Assembly: GCA_022843805.1 (NCBI GenBank)
Contig: JALHMY010000027.1
Coordinates: 1-64,000 of the forward strand
DNA: 64,000 nucleotides
Source: Fuerstiella sp.
GTDB lineage: Bacteria > Planctomycetota > Planctomycetia > Planctomycetales > Planctomycetaceae
Direction: 5' to 3'
The notes beneath the pieces are model-generated. The model was not told the DNA's origin, did not search any database, and worked only from the letters and a program-made list of their open reading frames with translations. The position numbers and the translations under genes were made by a program. Shown here one piece after another: positions 57,405 to 64,000 of this stretch (positions within the stretch are counted from its first letter, which is position 1; each line of letters opens with the position of its first letter).

Positions 57405-58697
57405 TCAATTCTGAAGCGATGGAGAAGTCAGGCTCTCGATGCCCATACCGGAGAGAAGGTCTTTGATCAGCATCGAATCCCTGATCGAATCTTTGCCGAT
57501 GATCCGGACATTGGATCTGACCCCGGCGGGTACTTCGCTGCTGAACAGCAATTCTGCGGCACCGGGAGTTGCCGCAAGCAGCGCGAGCGGATCGTACAGG
57601 TTAAACTTGCTGACCTGATTCCAGATGGGCTCGAAGTCATCCCCATGAGCCGTTGCCTGTGCGAGTATTGCCTGCCCCTCAGGTTTATCGGGATCCACCT
57701 CGGTGAATGTGCGGAAAAACCACGCCGAGTTTAGCGCAGGGGGCAGGGTTCCATGCTGAATACCTTCCCACAGGTGCTTCAGGGACTGCTTCTGCTGTTC
57801 TTTGAGATACACGCCGACCGGATGCCCGGTCGCGGCAATGCCATCATAAAAGCTGCGAGGAACTGCCGCGGCATAGGTCGCTTCCTTATTCAGAATCACC
57901 AGCGGAAGACCAAGTTCCTGCAAGCGCAAGCATGTATAACCCGCTGATGGCTGATGTGTACTGTTGTTGTACGCTCGCTTGTCGGCCACGACGAATCCTC
58001 GCGAGTCCAGCCGGGGCTCAACGCCACCCATGATGACCACTCTGGCCACTTTCCGCGTCACAAGATCCGGCGCGTCCCGCAGCAACGCAGCAATATCAGC
58101 CATACCCGCATTGACCAATAGAATGGCCGACTGATCGGGAACCTTCTCCAGCTCCCTTTTCAGCAGGGCGAGCCCATCCATCTCAACCACCACCTGCGGC
58201 TTCAGCAGAGGCGTTTCGACGAATACCCGATGATCTTTTTCTCGCCCGACAGTAGCCTTCTGGTCGACTCTGCCAGTGCCATCCCTGACTTCCAGGGCAT
58301 AATCAACTCCCACCCCCACCTGTGCATTCCTGAGGCCAAGTTCGTCCAGCACGCAGCGAGTAAACTTTGCTCGGGTCGTCCGCACCGCCTGATCGCCGAG
58401 CGTCGTGACAGCGCACCGCAGTTCCAGAAAGCCGAGTTCCTGAAGGTACTTTGTCTCGACAAGGACACTCAGATCATCCGGATCCTTGTTCGGATCGGTG
58501 AACAGAAATAGTGGCGCGGGCATCTTCGGACGAGCGTTACGCAGAGTCGCGATCGCCTGAGCCTGCCCGGCGGACAGCGACACTCGGTGGGTGACTTCTT
58601 CGCCAGTCACAGCCACCGACTTGTCGTCGCCGCGCAGGGTCAGCAGTCCGGAAAATACGAAAACCGAAAGAACGCACAATGGTCGAAGCAAACGCAT
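57405..58697 (-). CDS. Exported nucleoside hydrolase-like protein
   Basis: 430 aa from ATG 58697 (MRLLRPLCVLSVFVFSGLLT), a clear signal peptide; the frame extends to 58742. The core resembles inosine-uridine nucleoside hydrolases: FLFTDPNKDPDDLSVLV at the metal site (compare the DxDxxxDD of the family), ILLVNAGMADIAALL and VVIMGGVEP. The Asp cluster is kept, so Ca2+ binding is likely. A C-terminal extension follows (~330-430). The exported location is unusual for nucleoside salvage; it may act on extracellular nucleosides. Its stop codon borders the 147-bp repeat array. Confidence 0.8.
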   Translation of the reverse strand: MRLLRPLCVLSVFVFSGLLTLRGDDKSVAVTGEEVTHRVSLSAGQAQAIATLRNARPKMPAPLFLFTDPNKDPDDLSVLVETKYLQELGFLELRCAVTTLGDQAVRTTRAKFTRCVLDELGLRNAQVGVGVDYALEVRDGTGRVDQKATVGREKDHRVFVETPLLKPQVVVEMDGLALLKRELEKVPDQSAILLVNAGMADIAALLRDAPDLVTRKVARVVIMGGVEPRLDSRGFVVADKRAYNNSTHQPSAGYTCLRLQELGLPLVILNKEATYAAAVPRSFYDGIAATGHPVGVYLKEQQKQSLKHLWEGIQHGTLPPALNSAWFFRTFTEVDPDKPEGQAILAQATAHGDDFEPIWNQVSKFNLYDPLALLAATPGAAELLFSSEVPAGVRSNVRIIGKDSIRDSMLIKDLLSGMGIESLTSPSLQN

Positions 58698-58808
58698 TGT
58701 TCCGGCGATAAGAGAATCAAGTCCCATCGGTTTAGCACTCACCTTCGGCCGGGAATTCAGTCGAATTCTCAGGATCGCACTACTGCATTGTCAAGCATTG
58801 AATTTCGG

Positions 58809-58864
58809 GTAGTGGACCTTGCTAAAGGTCCTGTAGCCATGGGATCTTTAGCAAGATCCACTAC
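58809..58864. repeat. Double-hairpin palindromic repeat
   Basis: GTAGTGGACCTTGCTAAAGG and the mirrored TTTAGCAAGATCCACTAC lie either side of a short centre. The two arms pair with each other with about two mismatches, and each arm also folds alone (GGACCTT...AAGGTCC and GGATCTT...AAGATCC). It lies between the racemase and nucleoside hydrolase genes and looks like a REP-type element. Confidence 0.85.
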
Positions 58865-58896
58865 CTCCAACACGAACTCTTTGTCCTGACGGAGCA

Positions 58897-60270
58897 CTAT
58901 GCTTCAATTGGCCCACTGGTTCGAGCTCGAGTGTAGAGATCTCGCCAGCGGGTGCTGCCGTCGTCCGGAACCAGTCGCGTATCAGCCCCATCTGCATAAT
59001 AGGGGTACTTGCCTTCATTCGCGGCGGTCAGCATGAAGTTGACCTTGCCGTTATTTGCGGTGTACATGCGACGTCCGTCCGCCCATGTTGTCTCGATCAG
59101 TCGTTCCGGTTCGGGGCGACTTTCAGGACGAGGAACCTTGAACTTCTCAACCAGATCGCGATTCACTTCGTAACCAAGGCCGGGAGCGTCAGGGACATCA
59201 GCATGGCCGTTCTTCAGAAGAATCGGACTGACCAGGAGGTCATGCTCAAACAGCTGATGACAGTTAACGGCGGGCCAGATGGCTTTGGACATTACTCCGC
59301 CAAAATGCAGAGACCACGCGGCGGTCAGCCCACCTCCAACCAGCTGCAGCCACAGCGGCAGATCTGTTTCTTCGCAGAATTTGCCGATGTTCATGAGTTT
59401 GTTGGCACCACCACCAATGACAAATCCGTCGCAACATCCGGACTGAACGACCGTCGCGGGGGAAGGCGTGCCGTAATGCATGGCGACATTCACGCGAGTT
59501 GCATCGGCAATGGCTCGATTTCCGGGAACGTCCGACTGAACGATGGGCGATTCGTAGATATCGACCTGAGGATACTTTTCAAGCTTCTTCAGGATTGGAA
59601 TACCCTGAGCTGCCGTCAGCAGAGTATCGTTAAAATCCATATCGATTTTGAAGTCGTTGGGTACATTTTTTGCGGCGAGATCGACCTGTTTGAAGATGTC
59701 GAACCAGGGACGACCCTTCGTCTTGTAGGAACGATATCCGAGCCGCAGCGCTTCTTTGCATTCGGCCAGCATGTCGTCAGCAGAAGTATCGATATTCCAC
59801 CAGCTGAGCGGTGTCGTCTGATGAACTTTTGTACTGAGCAGTGAATGGACGGGAACTTCGGCTGTGCGTCCCACGGCGTCAAACAAAGCCATTTGAAGAC
59901 CGGCACCGAGTGAATCGTCCCACATCAGATCGATGGCATTTTTCCCAACAATTCGAGCATAATCATCGTCTTCGGAGACACCCCAGGTGTAGAACACCAT
60001 TGTTTCTCCGGTACCCTGCTTTCCTGATCGCAGAGTGACATCGCAGATTTCAAGATATCGCCAGTGCGGAATCTCGCGGTCCATATTGCGCCGGGGAACA
60101 GGACGGAATTCGAGTTTCACGTGGGTGCGATTGAAGCTGACAACTTCGAAGTGCTTTTCACTGACCACGGCACCTGATGCTCTCAATGCGGCGCGGCTGA
60201 ATCCGCACACTCCGGCAACAGCAGCGGTCTGCCCTGTATATTTCAGAAACTGACGACGACTGGCAATCAT
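58897..60270 (-). CDS. Mandelate racemase/enolase-superfamily protein, Tat-type signal
   Basis: 457 aa. The N-terminus (SRRQFLKYTGQTAAVAGVCG) is a Tat-type signal. Superfamily features: SYKTKGRPWFD with the KxK pair, FKIDMDFND (metal Asp), YPQVDIYESPIVQSD (metal Glu), and a C-terminal barrel strand with CCDGFVIGGGANK. The third metal ligand is harder to place, so catalysis is not certain. Enzymes of this group dehydrate or epimerise sugar acids. It lies upstream (on the same strand) of the nucleoside hydrolase-like gene. Confidence 0.85.
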   Translation of the reverse strand: MIASRRQFLKYTGQTAAVAGVCGFSRAALRASGAVVSEKHFEVVSFNRTHVKLEFRPVPRRNMDREIPHWRYLEICDVTLRSGKQGTGETMVFYTWGVSEDDDYARIVGKNAIDLMWDDSLGAGLQMALFDAVGRTAEVPVHSLLSTKVHQTTPLSWWNIDTSADDMLAECKEALRLGYRSYKTKGRPWFDIFKQVDLAAKNVPNDFKIDMDFNDTLLTAAQGIPILKKLEKYPQVDIYESPIVQSDVPGNRAIADATRVNVAMHYGTPSPATVVQSGCCDGFVIGGGANKLMNIGKFCEETDLPLWLQLVGGGLTAAWSLHFGGVMSKAIWPAVNCHQLFEHDLLVSPILLKNGHADVPDAPGLGYEVNRDLVEKFKVPRPESRPEPERLIETTWADGRRMYTANNGKVNFMLTAANEGKYPYYADGADTRLVPDDGSTRWRDLYTRARTSGPIEA

Positions 60271-60307
60271 GACAAGATCCCCGGGCTGGCGTGAAACTGG
60301 CAGGAAT

Positions 60308-60347
60308 GATGCTCGCTCATCTTCAATTCTTCAATGAGTCGAGCATC
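60308..60347. promoter_or_regulatory. Hairpin upstream of the racemase gene
   Basis: GATGCTCGCTCAT (60308-60320) and ATGAGTCGAGCATC (60334-60347) form a stem with one bulged base about 40 bp upstream of the racemase start on the minus strand. It may be an RNA leader hairpin or a protein-binding site. No riboswitch consensus is recognised. Confidence 0.4.
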
Positions 60348-60524
60348 GGAGGATCCTGATCATAACTGCTAGCAGCCGGTCAGGGAACAGTGCAGAGCAA
60401 GTCGGGGCAGGGCAGCGGTAAATCTTTCAATTTAACAGTTTGACCGCAAATGAAGTGCGAGTGTTCGGAGTCGGAAGATGAGCGACACACCGAAGCGTCG
60501 CGACATCCGCTGTGCGGATGCACC

Positions 60525-60560
60525 TTGAATTGGTGACGGCTGGCGTGTATACTCAATGTA
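60525..60560 (+). promoter_or_regulatory. mazEF promoter with probable operator
   Basis: TTGAAT (60525-60530) and TATACT (60548-60553) have a 17-bp spacer, a near-consensus sigma70-type pair. The -10 box lies in a dyad, ATACTCAATGTAT, where MazE-type antitoxins could bind for autoregulation. It is about 35 bp upstream of the mazE start. Confidence 0.7.
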
Positions 60561-60588
60561 TCTACTTACCGCATCAGAAGGAAAAGGA

Positions 60589-60831
60589 ATGTCAACGATT
60601 CAGAAATGGGGTAATAGCCTCGCAATTCGAATCCCGCAGGCGCTTGCCGGGCAACTTTCGGTCGAAGAAGGGGCTGCCGTTGAGCTGCAGGTTCGCAGTG
60701 GCGAATTGGTGATTCGACCGATCCGGTCGCAAAAGCTCAGTCTTTGTGAGTTGCTGAAGAACTGCCGCCCCTCGCAATTGCACGGCGAAACCGATTTTGG
60801 TGCTGACGTCGGTCTGGAGGTGATCGAGTGA
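60589..60831 (+). CDS. mazE: MazE-family antitoxin (AbrB-type DNA-binding)
   Basis: 80 aa from ATG 60589, chosen because GAAAAGGA lies directly upstream and the protein starts at once with the swapped-hairpin motif MSTIQKWGNSLAIRIPQALA, the MazE consensus. The N-terminal half binds DNA as a dimer and the acidic C-terminal half (GETDFGADVGLEVIE) should thread into MazF. The stop overlaps the GTG start of mazF by 4 bp. Confidence 0.93.
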   Translation: MSTIQKWGNSLAIRIPQALAGQLSVEEGAAVELQVRSGELVIRPIRSQKLSLCELLKNCRPSQLHGETDFGADVGLEVIE

Positions 60832-61187
60832 AACGGAAGACACCAAACTATTTGCCTGATCGCGGCGACCTGGTCTGGATTACCTTGAATCCCATTGCCG
60901 GACATGAGCAGGCTGGTCGTCGTCCGGCAATGGTGATCAGCCCTCGAAGCTACAATCGCAAAACGGGCTTGTGCGTCCTGTGCACGGCCACGCGACAGGC
61001 GAAGGGTTATGCCTTTGAAGTGGAGATCACGAACTCGGACGGCTCCACAACGGTAGTGCTCGCCGATCATCTGCGGAATGTCGATTGGAAGGCACGCAAT
61101 ATCCAGTTGATTCGTCGAGTCTCCGAGGCGGAGTTGTCGGGAGTCGTGGCGCGAATTGACGCCTTGCTCGTCAGCCCCGATGCGTGA
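60828..61187 (+). CDS. mazF: MazF-family endoribonuclease toxin
   Basis: 119 aa, start GTG 60828 overlapping mazE. PemK/MazF fold: LPDRGDLVWITLNPIAGHEQ, GRRPAMVISPRSYN (active-site Arg region), GLCVLCTATRQAKGYAFEVE and TVVLADHLRNVDWKAR. The conserved Arg and Ser/Thr positions of the RNase site are kept. Neutralised by the MazE product. A complete, intact module. Confidence 0.93.
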   Translation: MKRKTPNYLPDRGDLVWITLNPIAGHEQAGRRPAMVISPRSYNRKTGLCVLCTATRQAKGYAFEVEITNSDGSTTVVLADHLRNVDWKARNIQLIRRVSEAELSGVVARIDALLVSPDA

Positions 61188-61402
61188 CAACCTGGCTTGA
61201 GCGGGAGACAGGAGTTTTCAGTGCTTTCGTGTGACAGCCCGTCCGCGATTCTCGTAAAGAAACCTGGGGCAATTCAGATGAACTGACCCAGATCGTGGAG
61301 TGTCCGGAAATTGAACTTGATTTGCAGGGAGTCATACCCGGTGAAATCGGGGAATGCACGATCACATCACCTGTGACCCGCACCTCATCAGTTCTTCAGG
61401 AG

Positions 61403-62467
61403 TCAGTTGCGGCTGAAGATGTTTCGAACGCCGGCACCAAATCGACAGAGTGGACGTTTTCGTTCGGCTTTCGCCTTTTCCCGTTCCGGTGGCGTCCAGT
61501 CGTCGTTGGTGATAACCCTCAGGTTTGCTGCGTACTCAGCCGTTCCGGGAAACAGAAACTTGTTTCTGGAACGGTTTGTCAGCATGCCATAAATCACAGT
61601 CTCAGTGTCGAGGTCTGTATTTGGCAGCTTCTGAAGTCGGAACTGTGTTCTGTAAAACTCCTCAAACTTCACTCGGCTTTCAGCTCCGTCCAAAGCCTTC
61701 TGTTCGGGAGTCACTGGAATCGCGATTCGTTCCGCTGATGTCGGTGACTTTACATAAGTCGTTTCAAACCTTCGAGGGGAAAGCAGTGACAGGTCTCTCT
61801 GGGATCCATTCACCACGACCTGATTTGGGGGTGTTCCATAAATCGAAATACTTCCGCTAAGCAGAGTTTCCAGATTTCGCAGAGAATCGCCCTGCTGATG
61901 CTTCACTTTCCAGAACCGGGACGGCCACATGGGAATGCTGACTGTTCGAATATTGAAGACTTTTGCGATATCCAGCAGCAGTCGGTCCGAATGTTCCTGA
62001 GGACTTGCCACACCCCGAAAAGCCAGATGCTGAAGGCAGCGCGATCGAATCTGCTCGATCTTAAGAATCAAACGTTCTGCCCGATCAAAGGCCAGACCCT
62101 TATAACTCGACACACAGGAAGCGTCTGCATCGCTGGACTGCGTCACATTCAGCATACCCCTCAGCCACGACATATCGGTTTCATTCAGGCGAAAGCCCGT
62201 TTTCGGAAGGATCTCAAGCCGCCGAATATCGTTGATGAACAACATCGCTGACTGCGACGTCTGTGGAGACAGCTGATATACGTTTCGCCACAGATCGAGG
62301 ATAATATCGGAGTCCGTATTTGGAGATCCCATAAAATCCTGTCCCTGCAGCGAACGCATTTTGTCGAGAGGCTCCTGTGGTCCGCAGTGGAAATAGGTGA
62401 GAGGATCGGTGAACTGGGTTGTCGAATAGAGCCAGAACATAAGAGTGCTCCATGGAATCAGGATCAT
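61403..62467 (-). CDS. Protein of unknown function, possible membrane anchor
   Basis: 354 aa, unrecognised. It starts with a short hydrophobic segment (ILIPWSTLMFWLYST). The upstream frame is open for another 35 codons and reads ...NGRLRFFP just before it, so the true start could be non-canonical or lost. The rest is a soluble, Arg/Leu-rich sequence with LDIAKVFNIRTVSIPMWP and YGMLTNRSRNKFLFPGT. It is convergent with mazF and has no partner in view. Confidence 0.55.
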   Translation of the reverse strand: MILIPWSTLMFWLYSTTQFTDPLTYFHCGPQEPLDKMRSLQGQDFMGSPNTDSDIILDLWRNVYQLSPQTSQSAMLFINDIRRLEILPKTGFRLNETDMSWLRGMLNVTQSSDADASCVSSYKGLAFDRAERLILKIEQIRSRCLQHLAFRGVASPQEHSDRLLLDIAKVFNIRTVSIPMWPSRFWKVKHQQGDSLRNLETLLSGSISIYGTPPNQVVVNGSQRDLSLLSPRRFETTYVKSPTSAERIAIPVTPEQKALDGAESRVKFEEFYRTQFRLQKLPNTDLDTETVIYGMLTNRSRNKFLFPGTAEYAANLRVITNDDWTPPEREKAKAERKRPLCRFGAGVRNIFSRN

Positions 62468-62856
62468 CGGGAAGAAACGCAGTCGGCCATTTGCTCTGAT
62501 CTTCCTGAACGAGGGGCTCTTATTCGATTTTTCCCTCGGCTCCCTCTTTGACTGATGGAAGCATCCTGCGATTCAGATTTGTCGGCCCTCTGCGAACGAC
62601 GAATCGCGATTTCCCGCGATCCGGGTCTCTTGATCAGTCACGTCTGCTGTCCGGCTAAAAAGTGAGAGAACAATCGACTACGATTCCGTGATGCGGCTAC
62701 CCGAATTTCTCTGCTGACGGCAGCAGGATTCACGACCGGGATTTCGGAAATTGTGACGAAAACACTGCGTGATCCCGATTTTTCCTGCGACATTACAGTG
62801 ATGCCGCTAAACACAGTCCGCCGGGAGTTTCGTCGGCTCCGGAAAATGAGGCGATT
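62468..62856. other. Intergenic region between divergent unknown and sigma factor genes
   Basis: About 390 bp containing the divergent promoters. No repeat or RNA structure recognised. The only long minus-strand frame here (62638-62982) overlaps the sigma factor start and has no motifs. Confidence 0.4.
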
Positions 62857-63498
62857 TTGAATAATTCTGCACTGGTCGAAGGACTTCGTCGTCACGACCC
62901 GGCGGCAGTGAAGCATCTCAGTGATTGCTATCTGCCGTCGGTTTGGCGCTTTGTCTGCGTCCGGGTGAATGGTGATCGGCATCTGGCAGAGGATATTGTC
63001 AGTGAATCAGTGCTGGCATTGATCCGTGCAGTTGCTGACACCCGTGTGGAGATCGGCAATCCGGCCGCATGGCTCAGACAGGTGGCTGCTCACAAGGTGG
63101 CCGACCATTTTCGTGCGGCTGCCCGGGTTCAGCATTTGATTGATCAGGTGAAACAGTCCAACCCCGTCATCAGCGACAGGGAAGCAGTGCACGAACAGGA
63201 ATTGCAGGAGCGGCGTGAAGAGATCCGAAAAGTGGTTGATGAGCTTCCCGAGCAAACTCGACTGGCGCTGGAGTGGAAGTATATCGATCGATTGAGTGTC
63301 AAAGAAATTGCTGAGCGGCTGGCCGTCACAATGAAGGCGGCTGAGTCAATTCTGTTTCGTGGACGGAAAGAGTTTCGACAGCGATTTCTGAAGAACGAAG
63401 AACGAGATGAGGTTCAGACATCGCCCGATGGTCACGAATACCCTCCGGGGGGTGAGCACAGAGAGCGAGTTGAAGAACAGTCTGATGTGGCGTCATGA
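62857..63498 (+). CDS. ECF-type RNA polymerase sigma factor
   Basis: 213 aa, TTG start. Region 2: YLPSVWRFVCVRVNGDRHLAEDIVSE leading into ...LIRAVAD; NPAAWLRQVAAHKVADHFR follows as the end of region 2. Region 4: LPEQTRLALEWKYIDRLSVK, EIAERLAVTMKAAESILFRG, the HTH. Family fits sigma-70 ECF. The following gene, 94 bp on, encodes a single-span membrane protein that could be its anti-sigma factor. Confidence 0.92.
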   Translation: MNNSALVEGLRRHDPAAVKHLSDCYLPSVWRFVCVRVNGDRHLAEDIVSESVLALIRAVADTRVEIGNPAAWLRQVAAHKVADHFRAAARVQHLIDQVKQSNPVISDREAVHEQELQERREEIRKVVDELPEQTRLALEWKYIDRLSVKEIAERLAVTMKAAESILFRGRKEFRQRFLKNEERDEVQTSPDGHEYPPGGEHRERVEEQSDVAS

Positions 63499-63591
63499 AC
63501 AGTGACCGACCGCAGCGGGCAGCGATGGCTGTTGACGTATCGCTGAGGAATGGTGTTTCTTTTTTGATTGTGGTTTCCTGGTACGGCTTCA

Positions 63592-64000
63592 ATGATGAAC
63601 GTGAATAAACACAGTACATCACCGGATATGGCGGACGACAGCGAGCTCGAATCGCTGCTCGCAGACGCCTTCAATGTGCCACCGGTGCCCCGTTCACTGC
63701 TGAAACGCCTTGATCAGGGGATCGCTCAGGAATGGGGCAGTTCGCCCGGTCTTTCCGATTCTCAGGTCACACGCCTGCGCCGCTCGGTCACGCTGCCTTC
63801 TCAGTGGGCACGAGGCCTGCCTGTTGCCGCAGCCGTAATCGTTCTGCTCTGCGTCGCTGTTTTCACCAGTTCATCAACGGCCCATGCATGGTCGACGATG
63901 CTGGCAGCTCTGAAGGAACAGGGAATTGTGGAGCTTGCCCACGATGGCACGACACGCTGGCTGTCTCTGTCTGATGGTGTCGTCAGTGAATCGTCCGCAA
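63592..64000 (+). CDS. Single-span membrane protein, possible anti-sigma factor (partial, cut by window edge)
   Basis: Frame open from ATG 63592 (or 63595) to the window end, 136 codons. The cytoplasmic part is acidic and helical (DDSELESLLADAFNVPPVPR, then SLLKRLDQGIAQEWG). A transmembrane helix follows (PVAAAVIVLLCVAVF), and then a start of an exported region (AHAWSTMLAALKEQGIVELA). That topology, right after an ECF sigma gene, suggests an anti-sigma or FecR-type partner. I see no zinc HxxxCxxC motif, so it would not be a ZAS-type anti-sigma factor. The rest lies outside the window. Confidence 0.7.
   Translation, partial: MMNVNKHSTSPDMADDSELESLLADAFNVPPVPRSLLKRLDQGIAQEWGSSPGLSDSQVTRLRRSVTLPSQWARGLPVAAAVIVLLCVAVFTSSSTAHAWSTMLAALKEQGIVELAHDGTTRWLSLSDGVVSESSA

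Overview
The window reads as a chromosomal piece of a planctomycete, probably Planctomycetaceae-like. I infer this from the gene families: a DUF1501 protein, DUF1080 fused to ThuA, a PQQ-type beta-propeller, a CotH kinase with EF-hands beside a VTC-type polymerase and a DUF4956 protein, many Tat or Sec exported enzymes, FHA/EAL and Hanks-kinase signalling, and short palindromic repeats scattered between genes. Shine-Dalgarno sites are mostly weak. I saw no rRNA, tRNA, CRISPR array or prophage.

Layout. 1-600: two diverged palindromic repeats, no gene. 630-9127: a TolC-like outer membrane protein faces a five-gene minus-strand ABC exporter operon (two FtsX-type permeases, ATPase, HlyD-type adaptor, lipoprotein). 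9352-13384: a Cys/His-rich exported protein, a HELAH metallopeptidase, a LarA-like protein and adenosylhomocysteinase. 13857-20611: polysaccharide assembly and export (O-antigen ligase-like/TPR, Wzc-like tyrosine kinase with a Gly-Tyr tail, Wza-like lipoprotein). 21092-23938: a DUF1501 protein, a MITE-like element, a related solo repeat and a frameshifted REP-associated transposase. 23913-30161: a putative catabolic cluster (aldo/keto reductase, sialidase-like protein, D-threonine aldolase-like enzyme, aldehyde dehydrogenase, sodium:solute symporter). 30436-34336: CotH / VTC / DUF4956 operon closed by a clear terminator. 34558-40253: a 31-bp tandem array, SH3 protein, redoxin, ankyrin protein and an SDR. 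40804-47306: a small acidic protein, then a plus-strand operon of FHA-EAL protein, winged-helix AAA ATPase, and a Ser/Thr kinase fused to a tubulin-like domain. 47503-51167: beta-propeller, DUF1080-ThuA and a small membrane protein. 51168-60270: a decayed gene remnant and four large exported proteins, with repeats between them. 60525-61187: mazEF with a visible promoter. 61403-64000: an unknown protein, an ECF sigma factor and a membrane protein cut by the window edge.

The most unusual system is 41439-47306. A phosphopeptide-binding FHA domain is joined to a c-di-GMP phosphodiesterase-type EAL domain and is followed by an AAA ATPase and a kinase fused to a tubulin/FtsZ-superfamily domain, suggesting one signalling or cytoskeletal unit. 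A second theme is nested palindromic elements at gene 3' ends. One 113-bp element occurs twice, each time between convergent genes and each time supplying a neighbour's stop codon; a different repeat supplies the end of the aldo/keto reductase.
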